This document shows positions 1 through 11,180 of a stretch of DNA of 64,000 bases, piece by piece. The notes beneath the pieces are model-generated. The model searched no databases. It saw nothing but the letters and a program-made list of their open reading frames with translations, and was not told where the DNA came from. Source of the stretch: Epiperipatus broadwayi (lineage: Eukaryota; Onychophora; Udeonychophora; Euonychophora; Peripatidae); assembly GCA_028023455.1 (NCBI GenBank), contig JAQFVV010000204.1, positions 327,501-391,500 on the forward strand. The letters run 5' to 3'. Position numbers and translations under genes: made by a program. The number at the start of each line of letters is the position of its first letter. The first letter of the stretch is position 1.

Positions 1-1030
1 CTTAAATTTGAGTTGTTTCTATTTTAAAATGTTTGGACAAATTTGCTTTATATATATATTAATTTAGACTTTTTAAATTTAAATTTCATTTATTTTTATT
101 ATATACTGCTGGGTGTTTTTTTATCTATCTTCTAATACAAAAGTTTACAAATTATTTGCTAAAATTCAATTTGTGTTTATTTTCATTTTGTTTTGCCATA
201 ATTATTAAAAAGTTTTTAGTTATAGCTATAAGTTTAAATCGAGCCCGTTAAACACAAAGAATTTACAATGATAATCTCATTAATTTGCGCACATATCCAC
301 AGATAGTTTAAACTAATACATATAGAATAATCATAAAATTAAAAAGATGTAATTTTGCATTTGGTAACCATGTTCTGTTTATAATTTTAAATGATCACTG
401 GTATAAGTGCTCTTAAATAATCTCAAACATCCGCTATATAAAGTTATTATTGCAATGTGATTGGAACACTTCATTTTCCAGTAATAGTTTTTGTCAATTG
501 TTTTAAATTGTAATTCACAAATTACAATTTATTAAGAAAAAAAATATTGAAAATATATTAACTTATCAAGATATTAATATAGACAATTGTTTAACTTTTA
601 AATACTGCTGTAAGCTAATTAAATTTTACTAATCAAATACATTTTTTTGTTTGCTTTTATTATAAGTACAGACAAACATCACATATTTATGATCTTAAAA
701 ACTTATTTAGCTGGAGCCACAATATTCTGTGGAAATTTATATTTTGTATGATTTACCGTTAGAAAAAAAAGTTTTTGAAAATAAGCTTTTTAATTAATCA
801 ATATTTCTTTACACTTCAATACATTTTTGAATGTTTGTCCTTCAGCCTCATTCTATTTGCATGATTCAAACTAAAAAAAAAAAAAAGAAAAAAAAAAACT
901 TAGACAAAATGCATTCAGTTAGACTTAATTCAATATCTAATCAAATTATTATAAACAAATTAATATATGATTAATATGATTTAATAATTTATCTCATTGC
1001 CATTTTTTAACCATTATCTATCTACTTTAG
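1..1030. other. AT-rich DNA, no gene seen
   Basis: I see only AT-rich sequence with A-runs (for example near 874-898), a short TA-rich tract and no coding frame, structured RNA or clear repeat. It lies beyond the 3' end of the RTE-like LINE remnant that begins about 1040. Confidence 0.6.
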
Positions 1031-1631
1031 GATAGTTAATACTGGGGAATCTAAACTATTGCTTCCATTTTCCACAATATATTAGCAAATTTCTTTATTT
1101 CATCCAACCAACTTACAGGTGGTCTTTTTTACATCTTTTACAATCTCTTGGTATCCAATTTAAGACTTCAACATTTCTTCAATTTTTATCTCTTTTAGCA
1201 ATATATCCAGTCTAATTTATTTCAGTTTCTTAATTCTTTCAATAATGTTTATGCCCCCTTCCAAGTACTTCTTTTTCAGTCTTTCCTTGATAATCCTAAT
1301 TTACATATGCCTATAATTTGTTTAGTGATAGAAATAGCTTTGAATTTCTCCTCTATTAAATGTTCAAGTGTGAGACCAATATATAAGAAGTGATAAAGCA
1401 TATCTATTAAAAACATTTTTTTTTCAAATACATAGTATATATTTTTTTCACATCAAAGTTTAATCCTATGATTAATTTCATCCGTCATGTTTTCATCTGT
1501 GTTAATAATCTGATTAAGATATTAGTAGTTATTATCTTCTAATTCATAAATATAAATATTTATTTTACTTTTCTGAAAAAATCCATTGAATATTACTTTA
1601 ATACTATAATTAAAAATCACTTCTTTTCTTT

Positions 1632-2215
1632 TCAAAAACTTTATTTGATGTATATATATATATCCACTTATTTCCAACGTTTCGACTATCTTTACTTTAT
1701 AGTCATTTGCAAGGATCTAGAAAAAACATTACATTATAAACAAACTTCACATAATAAAAACAAAAATAATCAAAAACAATATAAAGCATATAAACCCCAT
1801 AAAATTTAAAAATAAATAAAATACATTAAAATCAATTAAATTAAAAACGCAAAACGCACACCACACTTACTTGACTCCCTTCTCAAAAAACTTTCCCTTT
1901 TTACATTTTTTATCCAAAAAACCAATTGTTACAATAAAAAACTTATTTCCTTTTTCTTTCTTAGATACTTCAAAAATGAATTTATTTCCAAAAATAATTC
2001 TTTATTCATGTCTTATCCAATTCTATTTAAAACAGGTTTATATCTTTTTATATATAAACTCTCTTTTACCATTCTTTCTTTATACAATCTAACCCCCTCC
2101 AACATTTTAATCTTAAAATATGTATGTCCAATTTCCTTACTATGTATATTTACATTAGAATTCCTATCTCTCAATCTTTAATACTTTTAGAATTTATCTT
2201 TGTGCTGCTTTATAA
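1632..2215 (-). mobile_element. Penelope-like fragment nested in the RTE remnant
   Basis: Compared with the second RTE copy, copy 1 carries about 570-580 extra bases here. Its left end holds a motif typical of the pseudo-LTR of Penelope-like elements (see 1671-1720), so I read it as a Penelope-like insertion in minus orientation. The rest of the insert is pyrimidine-rich on the plus strand with no clear protein. The right boundary (about 2200-2220) is estimated from the alignment with the RTE copy at 39 kb and could be off by tens of bases. Confidence 0.45.
1671..1720 (-). ncRNA. Degenerate hammerhead-ribozyme-like motif of a Penelope-like element
   Basis: On the minus strand the sequence reads CAAATGA, then a hairpin CTAT-loop-ATAG, then TCGAAAC followed by GTTGG. 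This matches the layout of the hammerhead core (CUGAUGA, stem II, GAAA). The first core half differs from consensus at two positions, so self-cleavage is doubtful. Penelope-like elements are known to carry hammerhead motifs in their pseudo-LTRs, and a Penelope endonuclease lies at 14.8-15.5 kb in this window. Confidence 0.5.
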
Positions 2216-2218
2216 CTT

Positions 2219-2548
2219 TCATCTTATTTCTCTTGCAATGTAACACAACCACATCATCTGAAAAATACTCCTTGCAAAATTATTTTGGTAATATTGATTC
2301 ACCCGACATACACCCTTCTCAGTGTTAATCCTTTTATCATCATATAATATAATCACTGTGATTTGGAATTTGATAACTATTCTTGAGAATTTGAAAAATC
2401 CTGTGTCTATATCTTGATAACCCAATGCATTAATCACCATAGAAATGCTTACAAAAATATTTTTCCATAATGTACAAATCCGTAAAATAATGGCAATCAT
2501 ATTAATATCTTTTTTTATAACTTCTTTCAATACTTGGATGTGATCCAC
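2219..2548 (-). pseudogene. RT palm fragment of the RTE-like LINE
   Basis: This is the longest surviving open piece of the RTE remnant (109 codons). It begins with DHIQVLKEVIKK, which corresponds to the segment just before the first catalytic aspartate box of RTE-type reverse transcriptases. It continues through an ALGYQDID-like helix to an EKGV piece that stands where RTEs have the GVRQGD box. The aspartate box itself is not recognisable and the QGD part is lost, so no active enzyme is encoded. The frame leaves RT similarity about 2290, and the YxDD-equivalent reads in another frame at 2240-2265. The apparent start is not a real gene start. The motif match is good for the family, but no function remains. 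Confidence 0.55.
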
Positions 2549-2737
2549 TGTGCTAATACTATTTTTAAATCAATTTTTTTTTTTGGTTACTGAACATACA
2601 AAGTGTAGTCAAGTTATAATTATCTTGGTAAAGAATTTGTTTAGAGCTGATATGTCTGCATTTTATAATATTTTATTTATCACTGTTCTTTTATTAAATA
2701 TCAATATTATTACTATATTATTTCAATCATGTGGTAT

Positions 2738-5521
2738 TGTACCAGTCGAAAAACCCACCACCTGAATGCAAGTCGGATCGAAACTCAGCTGAACCAAACT
2801 GAATTCAAACCCAACTCACCAGCTCAGATTAGTAGAAATCTAAATCGATGGCACAGTGCTATGCGCCAAGAAACTAGCTCAATGGTTGGTGAGAACTAGA
2901 GACCCCTGAACTGACACTAATATTGGATAATAAATTAACTAAGATAATTTTAAATCGAATCATATGTATATGTTTGGGTTGCCAACACAGACAGCGAGCA
3001 TTAACATTAAAATAATTATGAAAGAATTAAGCACTAAGAAACCAAGTGTGTTTAGAAAATATTTAATAATAATAATTTGTTTTGTTTGAATTTTAAATAA
3101 TGATTATATTAATTAATTCTAGTCCTTAAACAAAGTTTATAATTATAATCAGAGTGGCGGTCCTTATTATATGCCAATGAGTATTACGCAATATTTGAAA
3201 GTCTATGTCTATGCCCCCAACAAGAAATAAAAGGCAGATAATGGTATTCATTAGTAAAGGAATTTATTACTCTAATTTTATACAAAAGAATGTGATATTT
3301 ATTTTCACATTCGCAAATCCATTCATGAAGAGCAAGATACGTATTTTAGGGCATAACTTTAATATTTAATAGAAAACTTACTTAATTATAAATAAATATG
3401 AATTTGTTCGACTTTAATAAAATCAATTCATCACGATTTACGAGCATGAGAGCGGGCTTTACTGGAACTGAGAAATAAACGGTACTGATGACTTATGAGC
3501 TATAAGAATAAATATGAAAAGTAATGGCTTGTCTGTGATTTAAAAAAATAGCAGGGCAGCTTGTATTTGACAAGTCTTTTGATGCCCTATATGAAGGATC
3601 CATAGAACACGGAAAACCAGGTTGGGTCATAGCCTCGAACCTTTGGTGTTCCAAATATAAAACGAGCAAGTGAGGAAGTACTTTCTTCCTATGTAATTTA
3701 ACGAACAGTAATATCACCGAGGACAAGCCTGTGAAGCAGGAGATGGCTCATATCAGCAATGTTCGGAAAAATGATGACTTGGTAATCATCTTTTAATTAA
3801 TAAAACCCATTTTATATAAAGAATGCTCTATGTGATGACCTGACCAAGTTGAATTAAAGTCAAACCAGCTTTAACTAAAAAGTACTTAATGCAATTATAG
3901 AATCATATTAATCATGCCCCAAACGTCATGCTCTCCCTGAATATTAATACAGAAATACAAATTTAAATTAGAATATGTTCTATTTTATTCCCTTTATCAA
4001 CCTTTAGCAAAACATTTTAATATTATTAATATGAATAAATGAATATTATAAACTCAGTAAAGTGGCCGGGAGCATAGGTTAGAAATTGAGCTAATAATTT
4101 ATTATTATTAACCATTAATAAAAATAGCAAAAATTGTATAAATCCTTCAACTCGATAATTAATAGAACTGTATCCAATGAGTTCTAGTGGGTAAGAATTA
4201 CTATAAAAATTAATATAATGTTATTTAACAAGGCAAATGCAACGAAGGAAATTATTATCGAGTTGAAGTTTTACTGGCATATAATTAAAAATAAACAACA
4301 TTAATAAATCACACAATAAATATATATAATATAATAAATGAACCGCCATCGTAAGAAAAGAGAAAGTTAACAAATATTAAATTTAAAGACTAGAGATTAA
4401 GATAGAGAATTACTACATAATTTAAAATAGCATTAATACATTAAGGAAAGAGAAGAGCTTTTAACAGTACTTAATTTAAAGGTAGTGTAAAATAAAGTTC
4501 GAAGACCGGCGAGAAAGTAGCGGTTCATATAAGAAAGATATTACCATTTCTTCATGGTTGGCTCCTTAAATTACACATGGCAGAGTCCAGTTGGATGAAA
4601 CGTAGATGCGCATTTTGGAAAATTATTTGAATGACATTTTGAAGGATTTCTCTAAGGTTTCGGCAGCTTACGATTGGTATATGAATTTTTATATTACAGC
4701 CACATTGAAGATTTTCAGGGGACTTCAGGAACTGTAGTCAGACTCCTGAAGTTAAGCCCCCCCCCACCATGGTAGAAACACTATTTTACTTCATAATTTA
4801 ACTGGGCAGCTTCTTCTCTAATGAAATATATATGGCTTCTCTTAATGAGGAATAATAGCTGCTTGGAAACTTTTCCTGGGCTCTTTATACTGTATCTGAT
4901 GCCTTCAGGCTAGCGCTTCTTTCCTAATCAATCTTACAAAAATTTACTAGTTGTTTTTAGATACATTCCTTCGATAAGGCTTTCAAACTCATTAACTTGA
5001 ATTCATTTTCTAATTAGAAAATGAATTTTTAAAATCAGAAAATGATTTTAATTAGGACCGTCCTTACATTTTAAATACTTATCTTTTTCTAATTAATAAA
5101 AACTTTAACCATTGTTTTGGAAAGGGACAATCTGAAAGCTTATCGAAAGAATGTAGCTTTTAATCACTAAAAATTTAACATATTATTTAAAAGTAAAATA
5201 AACATTCCCGATGCAATGAAACTTTAGAACGAATATGTACATTTAAATATTTATAAATATATACGCACAATCCATGCAGTTATAATATATATAAATTCAT
5301 GAATAATTCTATCATGAATTTATTAATAGAAATGATTAGTTTAAATCTCAAATGAGTTAATTTTAACACACATTTATAATAGTTTTTCTTTAAGGAAACT
5401 AGCGTGGACTGAACGTATAAAGCCCCATTGCATCGGAAATTCAAGGTTAGTACAAGGGTTTGAAGTTGGCTACATGTGAAAGATCATGAAGCTAGGATCG
5501 AACTTAGATCCGACTGCTTCA
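2738..5521 (-). repeat. Left (3') LTR of the long-LTR element
   Basis: This repeat aligns along its whole length with 6922-9706, with small indels and many single-base differences. I estimate roughly 93-95% identity by eye. It has no long frame. Local structure includes a self-complementary block at about 5005-5028 (ATTTTCTAATTAGAAAAT). The length, 2.78 kb, is far above the few hundred bases usual for animal Ty3 LTRs. Confidence 0.8.
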
Positions 5522-6921
5522 TTTTTTTCCACTTCAAAAAAAAAAAAACAATGAAAAAAAATCTTTTTACTTATATTTGATACATTTATAAGTTTACTTG
5601 ATTAATTGGTAGACTATACAAGTAATTAGTAACATACAAATATTGATATATTTTAGCAAGTATACTAGTAATTCTCTATGTTGGATCCATTTGGTTTTTA
5701 TTATTTATTTAGGCAACTCACTCTCTGCTGTACTGACAATCATATTTGCTGACAAATTTATTTATATGGGCGCCAGTCAGCAATATGAGATTAATAGGAC
5801 ATGTGAAATAACCCATTGATCACCCAAACCATATATGATTGACATAATTTAGGATAGAACAATTTAATTGATGAGATCGGAAGAGCGTAACAACTGACAT
5901 GTTTTTGACCTGGGTTTAAATATAGGAGTTCAAATATTATTTTCACTAAGCATGAGGCTTTCACACACACAAAAAATGTCAAAATTAATATTACACAAGA
6001 ACTTTTATTTGTTGATATCATTTTTAATCTTGCTAGCATGAAAGTGTGTAAACCATTTAAGCATTTTGCCAACTGCATCTGGCTTCTTGGTGTTACACAA
6101 AGGGTCTTAACCTGCTTTGAGGTTACTCTAGAAATTATTGTCATTTAAGTATATTGTCACACTGCATCAGACTGCTTGACATATAATTCCCAGTCAGAAG
6201 GTCTTCACCTGCTTTGAGGTTACTCTAGAAATCACTGTCATTAAAGCGTATTGTCCACTACATCAGACAGCTTGACATGCAATTCCCAGTCTGAAGATCT
6301 TTACCTGCTTTGAGGCTACTAATAAGGAGCAAACATTTAAAATAATGGCTAGCAAGCAATACTTTGAAATTAAGACTTTTAACATGATATCGATATTGAA
6401 TATTTTTATTTATAACGACTGAGATAAACTAATTAATTTTGACACGGAAAAATTATTTCATCTAATTTTACCCCTTGCTTTAATCTATAGACTCTTACTA
6501 CTTTTCTAACACTAATTTTCTTACTGTCATGAATGCATATAAACAAACGTATAATATATATACTGAGATACATTTAATTAATTTATATACATATTCTATC
6601 TTATTACTTTTTCTTTTTCTTTAAATAATTATTTTGGCTAAAAAATCTTTTAATGAATGAACATTTACGTAATCTTGAAAACATTTAAGTATAACAAATA
6701 AAAAAAATGACATTTAAAAAATCATTTCAGTTATGCATTATAAATCACATAACTTTTCTCTTAAATATATATAACACTCTTTAAAATATCACTCTCTACA
6801 GAAACATTTAATTTATCGGGGCCTCAATGACTGAGCAACTAAAATCATAATTATTATCTACAGGGTATGTGGGGTTTATTAAATCGAATCCCCAATGATT
6901 GGGCGGCCAAAAACATAACCA
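5522..6921 (-). other. Internal region of the long-LTR element, non-coding
   Basis: The 1.4 kb between the two LTRs has no convincing coding frame. The longest open stretch (117 codons, minus, 5791-6144) has no recognisable motif and overlaps a tandem repeat. The left edge (5522-5575) resembles the sequence just outside the Ty3 3' LTR at 61703-61760: a T/C-rich tract, then A-runs around AATGAAAA, then a TCTT...ACTT block. This supports common ancestry with that Ty3 element. Confidence 0.55.
6070..6330. repeat. Tandem repeat, about 97-bp unit, about 2.7 copies
   Basis: The phrase CCTGCTTTGAGG recurs at 6111, 6208 and 6304, a spacing of 97 then 96. The intervening sequence (CAT-CAGAC-GCTTGACAT and AATTCCCAGT blocks) is repeated with small changes, and the first unit is more diverged. 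It lies inside the internal region of the long-LTR element, on the side of its 5' LTR. Confidence 0.8.
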
Positions 6922-9706
6922 TGTACCAGTCGAAAAACCCACCACCTGAACGCAAGTTGAATCCAAACTCAGCTGAACCAAACTGAATTTAAACCCAACT
7001 CACTAGCTCAGATTAGTAGAAATCTAAATCGATGGCACAGTGCTATGCGCCAAGAAACTAGCTCAACGGTTGGTGAGGATTAGAGACCCCTGAACTGACA
7101 CTAATATCGGATAATAAATTAACTAAGATAATTTTAAATCGAATCATATGTATATGTTTGGGTTGCCAACACAGACAGCGAGCATTAATATTAAAATAAT
7201 TTTGAATAAGAATAATAAAAACCAAATGTCTTAATAAAATGTTTAATAATAATAATTGTTTTGTTGAACTTTTAGATTATGATTATATAGATTATCTCTA
7301 GTCTTTAAACAAATTTATATTTACAATAAGAATGGCAGTCCTTATTATATGCCAATGATATTACACAATGTTCTAGGAGAATATCTATATCTATGCCCCG
7401 ACAAGGAAGTAAAGGTAGATAAAGGTATTCTGGCTAGTGACAGAATTTATGACTCTAATTTTAAAAAAAGAATGTGAGATTTATTTTCACATTCATAAAT
7501 CAATTCACAAAGAGCAAGATACGTATTTTAGGGCATAACTTTAATATTTAATAGAAAACTTACTTAATTATAAATAAATATGAATTTGTTCAACTTTAAT
7601 AAAATCAATTCATCACGATTTATGAGCATGAGAGCGGGCTTTACTGGAACTGAGAAATAAACGGTACTGACGACTTATGAGCTATAAGAATAAATATGAA
7701 AAATAATGGCTTGTCTGTGATTTGAGAAAATAGCAGGGGGCTTGTATTTGACAAGTCTTTGATGCCCTATATGAAGGATCCATAGAACACAGGGAAAACC
7801 AGGTTGGGTCATAGCCTCGAACCTTTGGTGTTCCAAATATAAAACGAGCAAGTGAGGAAGTACTTTCTTCCTATGTAATTTAGAACAGTAATATCACCGA
7901 GGACAAGCCTGTGAAGCAGGAGATGGCTCGCGTCAGCAACGTTCGGAAAAATGATGACTTGGTAATCATCTTTTAATTAATAAAACCCATTTTATATAAA
8001 GAATGCTTTACGTGATGACATGACTAAGTTGAATTAAAGTCAAAGCTTTAACTAAAAAGTACTTAATGCAATTATAGAATCATATTAATCATGCCCCCAA
8101 ACATCATGCTCTCCCTGAATATTAATACAGAAATACAAATTTAAATTAGGATATGTTCTATTTTATTCCCTTTATCAACCTTTAGCAAAACATTTTAATA
8201 TTATTAATATGAATAAATGAATATTATAAACTCAGTAAAGTGGCTGGGAGCATAGGTTAGAAATTGAGCTAATAATTTATTATTATTAACCATTAATAAA
8301 AATAGCAAAAATTGTATAAATCCTTCAACTCGATAATTAATAAAACTGTATCCAATGAGTTCTAGTGGATAAGAATTACTATAAAAATTAATATATTATT
8401 TAACAAGACAAACGCAACGAAAGAAATTATTATCGAGTTGAAGTTTTACTGGCATATAATTAAAAATAAACAACATTAATAAATCACACAATAAATATAT
8501 ATAATATAATAAATGAACCGCCATCGTAAGAAAAGAGAAAGTTAACAAATATTAAATTTAAAGACTAGAGATTAAGATAGAGAATTACTACATAATTTAA
8601 AATAGCATTAATACATTAAGGAAAGAGAAGAGCTTTTAACAGTACTTAATTTAAAGGTAGTGTAAAATAAACTTTGAAGACCGGCCAGAAAGTAGCGGTT
8701 CATATAAGAAAGATATTACCATTTGTTCAGGGTTGGATCATTAGGTTACACATGGCAGAGTCCAATTGGATGAAACGTAGATGCGCATTTTGGAAAATTA
8801 TTTGAATGACATTTTGAAGGATTTCTCTAAGGTTTCGGCAGCTTACGATTGGTATATGAATTTTTATATTACAGCCACATTGAAGATTTTCAGGGGACTT
8901 CAGGAACCATAGTCAGACTCCTGAAGTTAAGCCCCCCCCCCACCATGGTAAAAACATTATTTTACTTCATAATTTAACTGGGCGGCTTCTTCTCTAATGA
9001 AATATATAGGGCTTCTCTTAATGAGGAATAATAGCTTGGAAACTTTTCCTGGGCTCTTTATACTGTATCTAATGCCTTCAGGCTAGTGCTTCTTTCCTAA
9101 TCAATCTTACAAAAATTTACTAGTTGTTTTTAGATACATTCCTTCAATAAGGCTTTCAAACTCATTAACTTGAATTCATTTTCTAATTAGAAAATGAATT
9201 TTTCAAAATCAGAAAACGATTTTAATTAGGACTGTCCTTACATTTTAAATACTTATCTTTTTTCTAATTAATAAAAACATTAACCATTGTTTTGGAAAGG
9301 GAAAATCTTAAAGCTTATCGAAAGAATGTAGCTTTTAATCACTAAAAATTTAACATATTATTTAAAAGTAAAATAAACATTCTCGACGCAATGAAACTTT
9401 AGAACGAATATGTACATTTAAATATTTATAAATATATACGCACAATCCATGCAGTTATAATATATATATATATATATAAATTCATGAATAATTCTATCAT
9501 GAATTTATTAATAGAAATGATTAGTTTAAATCTCAAACTAATTAATTTTAACACACATTTATAATAGTTTTTCTTTAAGAAAACTAGCGTGGACTGAACA
9601 TATAAAGCGCCATTGCATCGGAAATTTAAGGTTAGTACAAGGGTTTGAAGTTGGCTACATATGAAAGATCATGAAGCTAGGATCGAACTTAGATCCGACT
9701 GCTTCA
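6922..9706 (-). repeat. Right (5') LTR of the long-LTR element
   Basis: This is the partner of 2738-5521. It keeps CpG at many places where the left copy has TpG or CpA, and the reverse also occurs. It is followed by GTAT (9707-9710), matching the base quartet before the left LTR. A (TA)n run near 9461-9478 is longer than in the left copy. Confidence 0.8.
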
Positions 9707-9710
9707 GTAT

Positions 9711-9960
9711 ATTTTTATCATTTAGACACTTGAAATATAACTTAACAAACAATTTTTATATTTTTTACAAGCTTTTTTTAAGACATTGCTTATAATTCCA
9801 TCATTTTTTGTGGCTTTTTTTTTTATATAGATTTAATAGCATGTTTCACTTCTTTATTTAAAATGCTGGAAATTCAGAAGAGTTACTAATTATAAAAAAT
9901 ACATTGTTTTATTTTTCTTTATTACTATATATCATCAACATTCAATCAGATCTCCAGGCC
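9711..9960 (-). pseudogene. LINE reverse-transcriptase fragment (copy 3)
   Basis: The minus strand of 9771-9862 reads KEVKHAIKSI, a stop, then KKKATKNDGIISNVLKKA. This is the conserved stretch between endonuclease and RT of RTE- and Jockey-type LINEs, where an E-V-x-x-A-I helix is followed by K-A-x-x-x-D-G-I and L-K. Only this block is clear. The flanks are degraded, and the part further left was probably lost when the long-LTR element inserted or lies beyond recognition. The in-frame stop shows it is dead. Confidence 0.6.
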
Positions 9961-11080
9961 TATTTTTCTCTATCATTCTTTATTGCTTGTGAAGACTTGC
10001 ACAATGGATTTAAATATTTGGACATCCACATATAATGAGATGCAAATCTACTAAGCTATACTAGTATTAACACTTTGGAAGTTAGAGGCTTAGACATACC
10101 CCAAATCAAATTCTCCATGCACTCACAAATTTACAGGGCATTCATAATTTCTTTTTTATAATTATCACTTATGTTAATTTAAAGCCTCTCATAAAACTAA
10201 TACTAAATAATATTTAAAAGATCTCACTAACATTGGATTCTAATATCTTACAAGAAAGATAAAACATTTATATCAGCTCTCCCAAAAAATGGAAGACCAT
10301 GGTTTCTCTTTCTACACATCCATTCTCATACTAAAAACTTTATTAAAACTCTCTTCTCTCTCTCTTCAAGCTAAGTTTTCTTAACGTCCCTTCAACCAAT
10401 AGATTAATTAATAATTCAAGACTCCTCACACTGTATACATGATCCCATATTCCCAAACCAGTTGCAATGTCATATATTATGTAAATCTCACCCATCTTCA
10501 CTTGTGTCTCTCAGCACTGTTAATTATACAAAAGCACTCTTAATAAATTTGAATACCATTCCATTTTTAAAACACCAAAGATCCATCATGTTTAAACTAT
10601 CTTCTGCTTCCATCACATGCATAAAACACAATGACTCTAAACATAAAATTAAAAAAGCATGGTTTATATTTAACAACACCTATGCTATAAACCAAAATGA
10701 AGCATGATTTTTGCTCCCCCAAAAATGGACTTTCTAATTATCTTTGCATATATTTAAATATTTGTCACATATATATTTCACCATGCTCAAACAACTTATT
10801 TACTATAAATATAATAAGATGCAATTTCTTGAAAGTGCTTAGCCAACTAATACTACAATTTGTAATTAGCTTTGCCAATGCCTGTGTTTTAGCATATTTA
10901 TACAAATATAGTTGTTTATAGAATTCTTCTGCACACTTCATAGTATCATCTCTCTTTTTATTTAATAGTTTTTTTTATTGCACAATTAATTTTCTTTTCT
11001 ATACCAAAATATTGTTTTATATATGAGACTTCTATTCTATTTGATAACTTTTCTTGCCAATTTACAATTATTATTTTTAA
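9961..11080. other. Old degraded sequence, probably LINE-derived
   Basis: This stretch is pyrimidine-skewed on the plus strand and of higher complexity than its surroundings, as expected if it continues upstream from the minus-strand LINE block at 9.77-9.86 kb. I found no endonuclease motif. Two short plus-strand frames (10462-10707 and 10697-10921) look like chance openings. Confidence 0.35.
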
Positions 11081-11081
11081 T

Positions 11082-11180
11082 TATATAGGGTATGTGAACA
11101 CATACTTTCAAACTACCCAATACTCTATCTCATAACATTGATACACTTGAACACATATATGTCAAAAGTATAATATCTAT
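11082..11180. repeat. Dispersed repeat, copy also at 57.3 kb
   Basis: This block matches 57301-57400: both contain ATATAGGGTAT, then GA-CACA-ACTTTCA, then CTCATAAC and GATACACTTGAACACATATA. It looks like two copies of one old dispersed element. Boundaries on both sides are not defined by visible terminal repeats. Confidence 0.6.

Larger units (their letters stand above)
1040..2733 (-). mobile_element. Decayed RTE-like LINE remnant (copy 1)
   Basis: On the minus strand this stretch keeps scattered pieces of a non-LTR reverse transcriptase. From upstream to downstream they are: a piece like LNKFFTKII near 2600-2650; DHIQVLKEVIKK near 2510-2548; a piece ending in EKGV near 2290-2320; a catalytic-box equivalent FSDDVVVL near 2240-2265; and a C-terminal piece with SWLDEIKKF near 1085-1130. 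This order and wording match the RT and C-terminal region of RTE-clade LINEs. The frame is broken many times, so it is a fossil. A second copy at 39150-40560 aligns with it, for instance in the RC of the block at 2241-2270 against 39825-39850. About 580 bp at 1632-2215 is extra relative to that copy and carries Penelope sequence. The clade is inferred from motif wording only. Confidence 0.65.
2738..9706 (-). mobile_element. Non-autonomous long-LTR retrotransposon (LARD-like)
   Basis: Two direct repeats of 2784 and 2785 bp flank a 1400-bp internal region. Each repeat starts TGTACCAGTCG and ends CTGCTTCA, the TG...CA form of LTRs. The whole unit is bordered by GTAT at 2734-2737 and 9707-9710, a plausible 4-bp target duplication that only fits if the two repeats are the ends of one element. 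On the minus strand a purine tract (GTGGAAAAAAA) directly precedes the left repeat, as a polypurine tract precedes a 3' LTR. Also on the minus strand the right repeat is followed by TGG, as at a primer-binding site. Hence minus orientation. No gag, pol or other long frame exists inside, so mobilisation would need proteins supplied in trans. The Ty3 element at 58.5-64 kb is the obvious candidate relative. Confidence 0.75.

Noticed and set aside
3493-3726. 77-codon minus frame inside the long LTR
   Set aside because: It is not preserved in the second LTR, where indels break it; no recognisable motif.
6070-6330. CRISPR-like array
   Set aside because: Repeat units are adjoining 97-bp tandem copies without unique spacers, in a eukaryotic setting.
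6840-6921. Possible tRNA-like sequence beside the right LTR (AAATCGAATCCCC, then ...AACCA)
   Set aside because: It recalls a T-arm and CCA end, but no full cloverleaf forms. I keep only the TGG beside the LTR as a primer-binding hint.
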